A DNA stretch of 64,000 bases from Propionispora vibrioides (GTDB lineage Bacteria; Bacillota; Negativicutes; Propionisporales; Propionisporaceae), in contig NZ_FODY01000002.1 of assembly GCF_900110485.1 (NCBI RefSeq), positions 186,001-250,000 of the forward strand, written 5' to 3'. Of the stretch, positions 9,206-17,378 are shown one piece after another. A program made the position numbers and the translations under genes. Every line of letters begins with the position of its first letter. Within the stretch, counting starts at the first letter, position 1. A model generated the notes under the pieces. The model saw nothing but the letters and a program-made list of their open reading frames with translations. It was not told the origin of the DNA and searched no databases.

Positions 9206-10018
9206 TTACAGCAATTTAGCCCATAAATCCAAAAGTGAGGCTATTTCCGCCTGCAGGACGCCACGCGTCGTCAGTGGATGTCCGGCGCAGTCATCCAGTA
9301 AGGCCTGCAAATGTATAAGCATGGCCGCTGTCCGTTGCTCCGGCGACGGCAACTCCGGTGTTTCCGCCAGGCCGGCCAGAACCAGAGCCCGGTGGTATTT
9401 GCTGCTCGATTCCAGCACCAGTGGGTAGCGACGGACTAAAGCAGCCCCCAGCCGAAGCACTTCGGCCGGCTGCCCGCTTTTCAGCTCCAGCTCCAGTTCC
9501 AGAATAGGAGCCCGTTTGCCGCCGGCAACAATCTCGCCCCGGTCGGCCGCCACTTCGATCCCGGTATGTCCGGCCCGCTCGATATATAGTGTGTGCCGTT
9601 CAAACACAGTGCTGCATAACGGGACTAGCTGCGCAGCCCCAATGGCTTCCGCCAGCAAAGCTCCGGCCGGACTGTGCTTAAAAACCGTAAGATCTACCGC
9701 CGGACCGTCAACCGGAACATTCCACTCCTGCCGCCGGTGCAATCCACCCGTCGCTGTACCGCCTCCCTTGACCGTAGCCATCCATTGTCCCGACTCCTGC
9801 CGGATACGGTAGGTCAACCGCTTTTTACGCAGTTCACCACTTGCGGTATCATAATAAACGGCCTGCAGCATATCCCGCCGCCACTCCGGCTCAACAGCCA
9901 TCTGCCGTAAGAAATCATCCTTCAGCAATGTCTCCCAGCCGGCTGCTTCGCTAAACCGCAGCTTTAATTCCAATTCCGTGTCGCTTGTCATGATTCCTTC
10001 TGCCAGCCTTTCGTTCAC
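9206..10018 (-). CDS. CYTH-domain protein (triphosphate tunnel metalloenzyme)
   Basis: A 270-residue protein. The ELELKLRF motif near the start is the signature ExExK of CYTH domains, which form a beta-tunnel that binds triphosphates and two metal ions. Further tunnel-type strands follow ([36 protein letters not shown]). The CYTH part covers about 200 residues; the last 60 form helices resembling the start of a CHAD region, but no full CHAD domain is present. Family activities include inorganic triphosphatase, thiamine triphosphatase and adenylate cyclase; position next to thiM makes a thiamine link possible but unproven. The GTG at 10018 overlaps the thiM stop (GTGA); an ATG at 9991 is the alternative start. 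Confidence 0.8.
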   Translation of the reverse strand: MNERLAEGIMTSDTELELKLRFSEAAGWETLLKDDFLRQMAVEPEWRRDMLQAVYYDTASGELRKKRLTYRIRQESGQWMATVKGGGTATGGLHRRQEWNVPVDGPAVDLTVFKHSPAGALLAEAIGAAQLVPLCSTVFERHTLYIERAGHTGIEVAADRGEIVAGGKRAPILELELELKSGQPAEVLRLGAALVRRYPLVLESSSKYHRALVLAGLAETPELPSPEQRTAAMLIHLQALLDDCAGHPLTTRGVLQAEIASLLDLWAKLL

Positions 10019-10872
10019 AACTCGCCTTCCACAGTTAACGGTTCCAGCGGCGCCGGGGCTGTGGCAGCCTCCGTCAGCAGAGCCACTCTGTCTTCGGCCG
10101 CTTTCTTAAATTCTTTATAGCTTAAATTATACAATGCATCCAAAAACTTCGGCATAAAACTGCCCGGCCCCTTGCTATTTTCTGCGGCTTTTTGGGCGGC
10201 AGCGCCATAAAAGGCCAAAGCGGCTAATACACCTAGCTGCGGTTCATCCGCCACAGCCAGAAAAGCACCGGTAAGCGATGTTAAGGCGCAGCCGGTACCA
10301 GTTACCAGTTGCAGCAGTTCATGTCCCGTAGCATTGGTCATCACCGCCTGTCCATCAGTCAGATAATCGGTGGCACCGGTGGCAACCACCAGTGTCGAGT
10401 ACTCCAGAGCCATTTTTTTCACCGCCGTCAAGTCAAGACCGGAATCTGCACTGTCAACCCCCTTGACTTGCCCGGCCGTCCCGGCAATAAAGCCGATTTC
10501 ACCGTAATTGCCGCGAATCAAAGCAAGACGGACATCCTGCAAAATTTGCCCGGCAGTGATATTGCGATAGGCGGTGGCTCCTACTCCCACCGGATCGAGG
10601 ATAACTGGCTTTTGAAACTTATTGGCATATTCACCGGCCTTTAGACAATACCCCACCTGCCGGGTATGCAATGTCCCGATATTCAATACCAGCACGCTGC
10701 AAATTCTCGCCAGGTCCTCTGCTTCCGCAGCCCCCTCCGACATAATAGGTGAAGCGCCTGCCGCCAAAAGGACATTTGCCGTAAAATTAGTCACCACTGT
10801 GTTGGTAATGTTATAAACCAGTGGATTTTTTTCTCTTACCGCCTCCCGGACAGCCCATAAATCCTTCAACAT
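10015..10872 (-). CDS. thiM: Hydroxyethylthiazole kinase
   Basis: A 285-residue ribokinase-fold enzyme that phosphorylates 4-methyl-5-(2-hydroxyethyl)thiazole for thiamine salvage. The N-terminal [20 protein letters not shown] and [10 protein letters not shown] are the family signature; the C-terminal anion-hole motif appears as [14 protein letters not shown]. Length is a little above the usual 265-275. No TPP riboswitch is visible in the 87 bases upstream. It is coupled to the CYTH gene by a 4-base overlap. No other thiamine genes are nearby, so this is a salvage function. Confidence 0.95.
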   Translation of the reverse strand: MLKDLWAVREAVREKNPLVYNITNTVVTNFTANVLLAAGASPIMSEGAAEAEDLARICSVLVLNIGTLHTRQVGYCLKAGEYANKFQKPVILDPVGVGATAYRNITAGQILQDVRLALIRGNYGEIGFIAGTAGQVKGVDSADSGLDLTAVKKMALEYSTLVVATGATDYLTDGQAVMTNATGHELLQLVTGTGCALTSLTGAFLAVADEPQLGVLAALAFYGAAAQKAAENSKGPGSFMPKFLDALYNLSYKEFKKAAEDRVALLTEAATAPAPLEPLTVEGEL

Positions 10873-10959
10873 GAAACCAGCCTCCTCTCATTCCCTTCAT
10901 ACTGTCTTACCGTACACCAGACAAAACCGCCTGTGCATACCTTTTCTCTAGGACGTGTT

Positions 10960-12576
10960 TTAATTTCCCTCTTCAATGCTGCGTGAATCCTCCGGTACCG
11001 TCAAAAACCGTATATTCGGATTGCGTTCCACAATCCAGTTCAGCGACCACTCATTGTTAATTAAAGCCACTGGGCGGTCTTTAATATCCTGGACCAGCAA
11101 ACCGCTGTCCATGCTCTTAATAGCCTTGATATCCGCTTCACTGCCGGCCAGCCAGCGGGCCACGCCAAAGGGAAGCCGGTCCATGATGATGGTAACGCCG
11201 TACTCGTTTTTCAACCGGTATTCCAGTACTTCAAACTGCAGGCTGCCTACCGTGCCAATGACAAAGGACTCCACCGCACTGTCGGGCTGCCGGAAAACCT
11301 GCACGGCGCCTTCCTGGGTAAGCTGAGTCATTCCCTTGACAAACTGCTTGCGCTTCATCGTATCCTTCGCCTGCACCCGGGCAAACTGCTCCGGCGGAAA
11401 CACCGGAAAATCCTGAAAGGTAAAGTCGCGGCCAAGCGGGCATAAAGTATCGCCGATACCGAAAACGCCCGGATCAAACAAGCCGATGATGTCACCGGGA
11501 TAGGCTTCCTCAATAATAGCCCGTTCCTGCGCCAAAAACTGTTGCGGTTGAGCCAGCTTGATCGGTTTGCCGGACTGCACATGCAGCACTTCCATGCCGC
11601 GGGTAAACTTGCCGGAGCAAATCCGGATAAAGGCCAGGCGATCACGGTGGGCCGGATTCATATTGGCCTGGATTTTAAAAACAAAGGCAGAAAATTCTTC
11701 CCCATCAGGCTTGATCTCGCCCTGGGAAGACAAGCGCGGCGCCGGTTCCGGCGCTAACTGCAGAAACTCTTCCAGGAAGCTCTGAACCCCAAAATTCGTC
11801 ATGGCACTGCCAAAGAACATGGGGGTCAGCTCACCCGACTTAACCTTGGCAAAATCAAACTGATCGCCCGCCATATCCAGCAGTTCAATATCCTCACAAA
11901 GAGCGTTATGTATGCTTTCCCCCAAGAGTGCTTTAAATTCCGGATCATGAACATCTCCGGCTTTGGACGCCATGGCCGTGCTGCCATGGTTGCCCTTACC
12001 CTCAAACAGCTCGATCCGGGCCAGCTTACGATTATACACACCCTGATAGTCGCCGTCCACGCCAACCGGCCAGTTCATCGGATAAGCCCGTATACCCAGC
12101 ACATTCTCAATTTCTTCCATCAACTCAAAAGGATTTTTCCCATACCGGTCAAGCTTGTTGACAAAGGTAAATACCGGGATGCCCCGTTGTTTGCAGACAT
12201 AGAACAGTTTTTTCGTCTGTTCTTCAACGCCTTTGGCCACGTCAATCAACATGACGGCACTATCAGCGGCCATCAAGGTGCGGTAAGTATCCTCACTAAA
12301 ATCCTGATGCCCGGGAGTATCCAGAATATTAATCCGGTATCCGTTATAATCAAATTGCAGCACACTGGAGGTAACTGAAATTCCTCTTTGCTTTTCAATT
12401 TCCATCCAGTCGGAAACGGCGTGTTTCTGCGCTTTACGGGCCTTTACCGATCCGGCTAGACGAATGGCACCTCCGTACAGCAGTAATTTTTCCGTAAGGG
12501 TTGTTTTACCGGCGTCAGGATGAGATATAATGGCGTAGGTGCGCCGCTTTCTTGTCTCTTCGATTAATTCATTCAT
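10960..12576 (-). CDS. prfC: Peptide chain release factor 3
   Basis: A 538-residue translational GTPase that recycles RF1/RF2 after peptide release. G-domain motifs are clear: AIISHPDAGKTTLTEKLL (P-loop), RGISVTSSVLQF (switch), DTPGHQDFSEDTYRTL, and NKLDR. Length fits RF3. ATG 12576 is preferred although the GGGAGG lies about 14 bases upstream; the open frame reaches 12603 without a ribosome site. A good sigma-A promoter lies just upstream (12615-12643). Apparently a single-gene unit that may read through to thiM. Confidence 0.95.
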   Translation of the reverse strand: MNELIEETRKRRTYAIISHPDAGKTTLTEKLLLYGGAIRLAGSVKARKAQKHAVSDWMEIEKQRGISVTSSVLQFDYNGYRINILDTPGHQDFSEDTYRTLMAADSAVMLIDVAKGVEEQTKKLFYVCKQRGIPVFTFVNKLDRYGKNPFELMEEIENVLGIRAYPMNWPVGVDGDYQGVYNRKLARIELFEGKGNHGSTAMASKAGDVHDPEFKALLGESIHNALCEDIELLDMAGDQFDFAKVKSGELTPMFFGSAMTNFGVQSFLEEFLQLAPEPAPRLSSQGEIKPDGEEFSAFVFKIQANMNPAHRDRLAFIRICSGKFTRGMEVLHVQSGKPIKLAQPQQFLAQERAIIEEAYPGDIIGLFDPGVFGIGDTLCPLGRDFTFQDFPVFPPEQFARVQAKDTMKRKQFVKGMTQLTQEGAVQVFRQPDSAVESFVIGTVGSLQFEVLEYRLKNEYGVTIIMDRLPFGVARWLAGSEADIKAIKSMDSGLLVQDIKDRPVALINNEWSLNWIVERNPNIRFLTVPEDSRSIEEGN

Positions 12577-12614
12577 TATCCAGCTAGAATCCTCCCATTT
12601 CAATTGCTACTACT

Positions 12615-12643
12615 ACTATAGTAACAGGCAGTAAAATTGTCAA
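12615..12643 (-). promoter_or_regulatory. Sigma-A promoter of prfC
   Basis: On the minus strand TTGACA (12638-12643) is followed after 17 bases by TATAGT (12615-12620). The start codon is about 40 bases further on. Confidence 0.75.
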
Positions 12644-12663
12644 ATAAATATATTATGGAAGCT

Positions 12664-13944
12664 TTAATGAAACACCGCCAGCAACGGCTCATAAAGAAAA
12701 TGCAGAAATAAAAAAAGTACGATGCCAACCAAACCGCCAACCACTGAACCGTTAATCCTTATCCACTGCAGATCATTGCCTACCCTGCTTTCCACAAACC
12801 GGCTCAATCGTTCGTCACTAAAGGAAGCCAGCGCTTGCCTGATTACCAAACCAATCAGCTCATGCCGGCTTTCCAGCATACGGTTTAACAATCGACGGGC
12901 TTCCCGGTCCAGCCTTTTCCTTAAGGGGACATCCTGCTTAAACTGGCGCCACAAACGGCCGCTTTGCCAAAGCAGCCATCTATGCACAGGCGATCGCGGC
13001 GTAAGTGAGTCGGCTACCAGGGCCTGGATCAGTTTAACGGCGGTTTGGTAAACGTCAGGCTGGGTCAGCACGGCTACTTTCCAATGCTCTACCGCCTCAT
13101 CCCACTCTGCTGTATGCTGAAACGCTTCCGCCAAGTCGATCACCTGTTCTTCCAGCCAAGTTCGCAGCGGTGTTTCGCCGCCGGCAAATTCCTCGACGGC
13201 CAGCACCAGCTCGGCATGCACCGCAGTGGCAGCCTCCTCCAGATTAATACTGTCGGTTTGCTCTCCCAGCCAAATGACGGTCTTGCCAAATAGCGACCGC
13301 TCCTTGCTTGCCTTGAACTCCTGTAAATATTGGTAGATGGCGTCCTTACTTTTATCGGAACGGACCAAACTCAATAATTCGGCAGCTACCCAATCGAAGA
13401 AATGGCGATAATAGCCCTGTTCAACCATCCAACCTGCTGCCTGTTTGGCAGTTGGCGCCAGTTGCAGGCTATCGGTTGCCGCCTGTTTAATCATGTTTTC
13501 CAGAAGTTGGGTTATAAAGGAAGAATGCAGCCAGACAACGAGCTGCCGGCGATGCCGGAGCAGCCAATCGGTCAGGATGGGCTGCTCCCGTTCCTCCCGT
13601 TCCACCCAAGCGATCAACACCGTCGTAACCGATGTTTGAGCCAGCCGCTGCTTAAGAGCGGCAACGCTGAGCAAGTCGCGTTCGATAAAATCGGCGATGG
13701 CGTCAATCATTCGCTGGCGGTTGCGCAATAAAATGGCCGTATGCCAGGGAAAGCCCAGCGGCTTTCTGAACAAAGCCGTCACGGCAAACCAATCGGCAAT
13801 GCCACCGGCTAAAGCAGCCTCCAGACCGGCATAACATAGCTCCAGCCAAAAAACGCCCGGCATAGACTGTTTAACGACACGAATCAGCAAAAATAAAACA
13901 AATAGCAATCCCAATATCCAGTTAGCCCTATCCTTATACGGCAT
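12664..13944 (-). CDS. DUF445 membrane-anchored protein, paralogue 1
   Basis: A 426-residue protein with an N-terminal membrane segment (WILGLLFVLFLLIRV), the DUF445 signature ALAGGIADWFAVTALFRKPL and FPWHTAILLRNRQRM, a long helical middle, and a C-terminal hydrophobic segment (VVGGLVGIVLFLFLHFLY) preceded by WIRINGS. Function is unknown; the layout suggests a membrane-tethered coiled structure. The ATG at 13944 is 19 bases past the stop of its tandem paralogue; an upstream in-frame start at 13989 would overlap that gene. Confidence 0.8.
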   Translation of the reverse strand: MPYKDRANWILGLLFVLFLLIRVVKQSMPGVFWLELCYAGLEAALAGGIADWFAVTALFRKPLGFPWHTAILLRNRQRMIDAIADFIERDLLSVAALKQRLAQTSVTTVLIAWVEREEREQPILTDWLLRHRRQLVVWLHSSFITQLLENMIKQAATDSLQLAPTAKQAAGWMVEQGYYRHFFDWVAAELLSLVRSDKSKDAIYQYLQEFKASKERSLFGKTVIWLGEQTDSINLEEAATAVHAELVLAVEEFAGGETPLRTWLEEQVIDLAEAFQHTAEWDEAVEHWKVAVLTQPDVYQTAVKLIQALVADSLTPRSPVHRWLLWQSGRLWRQFKQDVPLRKRLDREARRLLNRMLESRHELIGLVIRQALASFSDERLSRFVESRVGNDLQWIRINGSVVGGLVGIVLFLFLHFLYEPLLAVFH

Positions 13945-13963
13945 AGCCAATATTCTCACCCTA

Positions 13964-15211
13964 TCAAAAAAAATCCACCGCCCGGTCAATCAGAAAAATC
14001 AGACCGCCGGCCAGCCCGCCCACCAGGGAACCATTAATCCGGATCATCTGAAGATCATGGCCGACTTTATCCTCAATGAAGCGAATTAGCCAATCATTGC
14101 TGAATTGCTCCAGACTGCTTTTTATCAAGCGGCCGATGTCCGCTCCGTGCCGTTCCACAAAACAGCATAGCCTTTGTTTTATCATCTGATCGGCCACCGC
14201 TCTGGCCGCCTCATTGCCGGCGAACTCCTCCAGTATTTGTTCCAGGTACCGTGACAACCGCCCCAGTTCCCATAGCAGGCGCTGCCTGTCTACCGCATCA
14301 GCCTGCAAGAGGCGCTGTAGCGCCGGAAATAGCTGCTCGCCCAGCCGGCTCTCAACCAGTCGTTGTTTAAGCCAGTTATCCAATTGATGACGCAAAGTCC
14401 GGTCTCTTTGGACTTGCCGCATCTTTTGACGCAGCCAGTTATGCAGCAGTCGTCGCGCCGGGTGCTCCGGTTGCTTCATGGCCTCCAGCAGGGCGGTCAA
14501 AGCGCGTTGGATGGCTCGGCCAGCCTGCTCCGCCGATAGCTGGAACAACTGATCGAATACCTTCCGCCGGACTTTTTCCTTTTCATAGCTTTGTTGAACC
14601 TGGGCCAACAGGGGAGCCAGCATCGACAAAAACTGCGGTTGCCGGATGAGGCGGCTAACTTCCTCCAGGACAAAAACAACTATGGCAGCATCATATTTAC
14701 GGCGCAGCAGCCAGGCAACTCCCATCAAAAGCGGTTCCGCCAGGGAAAGGGTTGACAGATTCTTTTGCACCAACTGATTCAACAAATGCGCGGTCTGGCG
14801 GGCTTTCCCCTGCTGAGCCAAGGTCAAGAGTGCCAGACGAAGCAGCTTTTCTACCTGCCGCTTGCCATCCTGCCTGTATAAGTATTCCAGAATAACCGCC
14901 GTAGTGTCATAATCACGCAGTGTTCTGGCCATATTGCTGCCTGTCATCAGGTCATCCTGCACCATAACGGAAAAGGCGTGAAACATTTGCTCCCGCTTAC
15001 GAGGGATCATCGCCGTATGCCAGGGAAAGCCCAGCGGCTTTCTAAACAACGCTGTTACGGCAAACCAGTCGGCCAGCCCGCCGGCCAACGCAGCACTGGC
15101 TACGGCACACAGCAAACCGCCGCCCAGAGTATGCCGGTACGGATAACTTGCCAGGCAAATTAACAAAGTAATTCCCAATAACAGGTTAGCTTTATGCTTC
15201 ATGGATTTCAT
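13964..15211 (-). CDS. DUF445 membrane-anchored protein, paralogue 2
   Basis: A 415-residue tandem paralogue of the next gene. It shares ALAGGLADWFAVTALFRKPL, FPWHTAMIPRKREQM and the C-terminal MIRINGSLVGGLAGGLIFLI. The N-terminus has one hydrophobic helix (LLLGITLLICLASY). The middle differs greatly between the two copies and is rich in Arg, Gln and Leu helices. Probably co-transcribed with paralogue 1, so the two may form a heteromeric complex; this is inference. No function is established. Confidence 0.8.
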   Translation of the reverse strand: MKSMKHKANLLLGITLLICLASYPYRHTLGGGLLCAVASAALAGGLADWFAVTALFRKPLGFPWHTAMIPRKREQMFHAFSVMVQDDLMTGSNMARTLRDYDTTAVILEYLYRQDGKRQVEKLLRLALLTLAQQGKARQTAHLLNQLVQKNLSTLSLAEPLLMGVAWLLRRKYDAAIVVFVLEEVSRLIRQPQFLSMLAPLLAQVQQSYEKEKVRRKVFDQLFQLSAEQAGRAIQRALTALLEAMKQPEHPARRLLHNWLRQKMRQVQRDRTLRHQLDNWLKQRLVESRLGEQLFPALQRLLQADAVDRQRLLWELGRLSRYLEQILEEFAGNEAARAVADQMIKQRLCCFVERHGADIGRLIKSSLEQFSNDWLIRFIEDKVGHDLQMIRINGSLVGGLAGGLIFLIDRAVDFF

Positions 15212-15337
15212 CCAACACCCTCGCTTTATTACAGCTTCTTATCATTATTTCTCGCCGCCGGGCGCTTTTCCTATCAAAGACGTCCTTATATCCATATAAT
15301 ATGTCCTGTTCCTTCGAGAACCACTGATTTATTCGCA

Positions 15338-15470
15338 CTGCGCGTCCTGACGGATCTTTTTCCGTCTGGCTGCGTCAGCAAAACCTTGAAATAGGGACCG
15401 CTATTCCTGCGGTCTTACTTTCTTGCCAGACGAAAAAATCTCTCGCCAGGCCGACAGGCTCATAAAATCA
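15338..15470 (-). repeat. Family-1 short repeat, degenerate copy F
   Basis: Read on the minus strand this stretch contains GGCGAGAGATTTTTT, a GTCTGGC block, GCAGGAATAGCGGTCCCTA and a distal GTCAGGACGCG, in the order seen in the intact copies. The terminal arms are not clear. It occupies the spacer between htpX and the DUF445 pair; nothing else was seen in that 350-base gap apart from the htpX terminator. Confidence 0.6.
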
Positions 15471-15508
15471 GCGCTTCCCTAGTTTTTCCGGCAACAGCCC
15501 AGAAAAAA

Positions 15509-15539
15509 GAGATATTTCATTTTAAAAATGAAATATCTC
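15509..15539 (-). terminator. Terminator of htpX
   Basis: Inverted repeat with 15-base arms (15509-15523 and 15525-15539), followed on the minus strand by TTTTTTCT; it lies 25 bases after the htpX stop. Confidence 0.8.
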
Positions 15540-15563
15540 CAGAGAGATTAGGGAATCACTATG

Positions 15564-16430
15564 TTAGCGCATCTGGCTGGCCAATTGCTGCAACTTGGCA
15601 ACCCGTTCCGCCGTAGACGGGTGAGTGCTAAACAGGCTGGTCATCCAGGAACCTGCGCCACTGAGCGGGTTGATAATAAAAAGATGCGAAGTAGACGGCG
15701 TCGCCGCGGGCATCGCCGCATTCTTGGCATAGTATTCGATTTTCTGCAGGGCGCTGGCTAAAGCCAACGGGTTGCCGGACATGAGTCCACCGGTTTTATC
15801 AGCCTGATATTCCCGGGTGCGGGATACGCCCAGTTGGATCAGGGTCGCTGCCAGAGGAGCCAATACCACCAAGAAAACAAGCCCTACAATGCCGCCAATC
15901 CCGTTATCGTCATCATCACTGCGGCCGGTACCAAAGATTGCCGCCCATTGCGCCATATTGGCGATCATCGAAATGACCCCGGCAATTGTGGCAACAACAG
16001 TGCTGATCAGAGTATCACGGTTTTTAATGTGGGACAGTTCATGGGCTACCACGCCTTCCAGTTCCTCCCGGTTAAGGGCCTGCATAATGCCTGTGGTCAC
16101 CGCTACGGCACCATGCTCCGGATTGCGGCCTGTTGCAAAGGCATTGGGTGTATTGGTATCAATAATGTACACCTTCGGCATCGGCAGCGCCGCTTTTTTG
16201 GCCAGATTGGCCACCAAACGAATTAAATCAGGGGCGTTCTGTGCGTCCACCTCACGGGCATTGTACATTTTGAGAACAATCTTGTCACTGAACCAATAGC
16301 TGCCAAAATTCATGAGGATTGAAAAAATGAACATAAGAAGCATGCCGTGCGTACCGCCAAACATATTGCCGATGGCGAGTAGTAGACCGGTTAGCGCCGC
16401 CAGTAAAATTGTCGTTTTCAGTGAGTTCAT
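15564..16430 (-). CDS. htpX: HtpX-type M48 membrane metalloprotease
   Basis: A 288-residue membrane zinc protease that degrades damaged membrane proteins. Two N-terminal hydrophobic helices (about 8-22 and 29-46), the zinc motif HELSH (130-134), two further helices (about 145-165 and 175-200), then SRTREYQAD carrying the third ligand. The C-terminal [13 protein letters not shown] is typical. The ATG at 16430 has GGAGG eight bases upstream; the open frame extends five codons further. The 170-base leader holds a yybP-ykoY-type riboswitch and terminator, so expression should respond to manganese. Confidence 0.95.
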   Translation of the reverse strand: MNSLKTTILLAALTGLLLAIGNMFGGTHGMLLMFIFSILMNFGSYWFSDKIVLKMYNAREVDAQNAPDLIRLVANLAKKAALPMPKVYIIDTNTPNAFATGRNPEHGAVAVTTGIMQALNREELEGVVAHELSHIKNRDTLISTVVATIAGVISMIANMAQWAAIFGTGRSDDDDNGIGGIVGLVFLVVLAPLAATLIQLGVSRTREYQADKTGGLMSGNPLALASALQKIEYYAKNAAMPAATPSTSHLFIINPLSGAGSWMTSLFSTHPSTAERVAKLQQLASQMR

Positions 16431-16461
16431 ATCATTTTCCTCCATTTTCTATTTTACTATA

Positions 16462-16502
16462 AAAATAGACCTTTGGTATGACGATGATCATACCAAAGGT
16501 CT
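16462..16502 (-). terminator. Riboswitch-controlled terminator in the htpX leader
   Basis: Perfect 15-bp arms (16467-16481 and 16488-16502) with a 6-base loop, followed on the minus strand by ATTTTTAT. The first-transcribed arm (AGACCTTTGGTATGA) contains the 3' strand of the aptamer, so ligand binding and terminator formation exclude each other. This is the layout of a transcriptional ON switch. Confidence 0.85.
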
Positions 16503-16590
16503 TGCTTTATTGGGTATTATCCAACGAACAACACCAGATGATGGTCATCGGTTGTTGATGCTGTTCTTACAAGCTACTCCCCTAAGGTTC
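16492..16590 (-). promoter_or_regulatory. yybP-ykoY-type (manganese) riboswitch aptamer upstream of htpX
   Basis: The minus-strand leader contains CCTTAGGGGAGTAGC at its 5' side and AGCAAGACCTTTGG at its 3' side. These match the two conserved strands of yybP-ykoY aptamers (GGGGAGUAGC and AGCAAGACCUUUG), which sense Mn2+. A central helix is formed by complementary AACAAC/GTTGTT blocks. The outer P1 pairing has two U-U mismatches in its middle. Known targets of this class are mostly manganese exporters, P-type ATPases and TerC proteins; here the gene downstream is htpX. Confidence 0.85.
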
Positions 16591-16610
16591 GCTTCTATTG
16601 AATTACTTAC

Positions 16611-16639
16611 AGTATAACAAACTTTCCCGCTTTTGTAAA
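16611..16639 (-). promoter_or_regulatory. Sigma-A promoter of the riboswitch-htpX unit
   Basis: TTTACA (16634-16639) and TATACT (16611-16616) on the minus strand are 17 bases apart. Transcription would begin near 16604, a few bases before the aptamer. Confidence 0.8.
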
Positions 16640-16712
16640 GCACCGATTGCGGACAATGCTGCCGGCAAACAGGTGCTTCCCGTTGCAGATAAGGCCGCCT
16701 TGTAATATGATA

Positions 16713-16877
16713 CTAGTGGTCCACCAACTCTGAAAATACAATTCCTTTACGGTCCTTTTTCCGCAAGGCATCGTTGTCGTCGACTTACCTATGTTCGATA
16801 GGTGCGTCTCCTCCGCCTTGCCTTACGAAAAAATTCCCGCAAATTAATTTGCACTTTCAAAGTTGGCGAACCACTAG
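16713..16877 (+). repeat. Family-2 structured repeat, copy G1
   Basis: A 165-bp element bounded by CTAG. Outer arms TGGTCCACCAACT and AGTTGGCGAACCA pair; inner arms around TTTTTCCGCAAGGC and GCCTTGCCTTACGAAAAA pair; the centre holds CGTTGTCGTC, a small hairpin and TCCTCCGCCTTG. It lies just upstream of the DUF441 gene. Confidence 0.8.
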
Positions 16878-16917
16878 GGAACTACTGATTTCACGATACA
16901 CAAAGGAAGTGATCCAT

Positions 16918-17376
16918 ATGTCCTGGGACAATATTCCCCTACTTCTCATCCTGGCCTTGTCCGTAATCGGCCAGAATCAATCGGTCGCCCTTGCTGCCGC
17001 CGTCCTGCTTATCCTGAAACTGCTGGGACTGACCGCCTGGTTCCCTTTGCTGGAAAGTAAAGGTCTGAACTGGGGAATCACCCTGTTAACCATTGCCATT
17101 CTCGCGCCGCTGGCCTCGGGAAAAATAAGTTTGCGCGACATGTACGCCTCCTTCGGCAATTTCCAAGGACTGTCTGCTATTGCTATCGGCATATTTGTGG
17201 CCTGGGCTGCCGGCCAAGGTATCACACTGGTCAAAGCCTCGCCGGAAACGGTGACATCCCTCGTATTAGGCACAGTAATCGGCGTTGCTTTCTTCCAGGG
17301 CATCGCCGTTGGTCCGCTGATTGCTGCCGGGCTGCTTTCCCTGCTGATGAGTCTGCTCAAAATACTGCAAGGATGA
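16918..17376 (+). CDS. DUF441 family membrane protein
   Basis: A 152-residue, almost entirely hydrophobic protein with about four transmembrane helices (LLLILALSVIGQNQSVALAAAVLLILKLLG; WGITLLTIAILAPLASGK; GLSAIAIGIFVAWAAG; SLVLGTVIGVAFFQGIAVGPLIAAGLL). It matches the YeaL/DUF441 family; function unknown. The ATG at 16918 follows AAAGGAAG with eight bases spacing; an upstream open frame to 16774 lies inside the family-2 repeat and is rejected. It converges on ppk with only two bases between the stops. Confidence 0.85.
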   Translation: MSWDNIPLLLILALSVIGQNQSVALAAAVLLILKLLGLTAWFPLLESKGLNWGITLLTIAILAPLASGKISLRDMYASFGNFQGLSAIAIGIFVAWAAGQGITLVKASPETVTSLVLGTVIGVAFFQGIAVGPLIAAGLLSLLMSLLKILQG

Positions 17377-17378
17377 AA

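Noticed and set aside
10873-10959. TPP riboswitch upstream of thiM
   Set aside because: No CUGAGA or related conserved thi-box segments are present.
10949-10963. TAGGACGTGTTTTAA at the prfC end as a family-1 terminus
   Set aside because: Only one end matches over about a dozen bases and no internal sequence follows; likely chance.
16774-16917. N-terminal extension of the DUF441 protein
   Set aside because: It lies inside family-2 copy G1; ATG 16918 has a good ribosome site and starts the hydrophobic family region.
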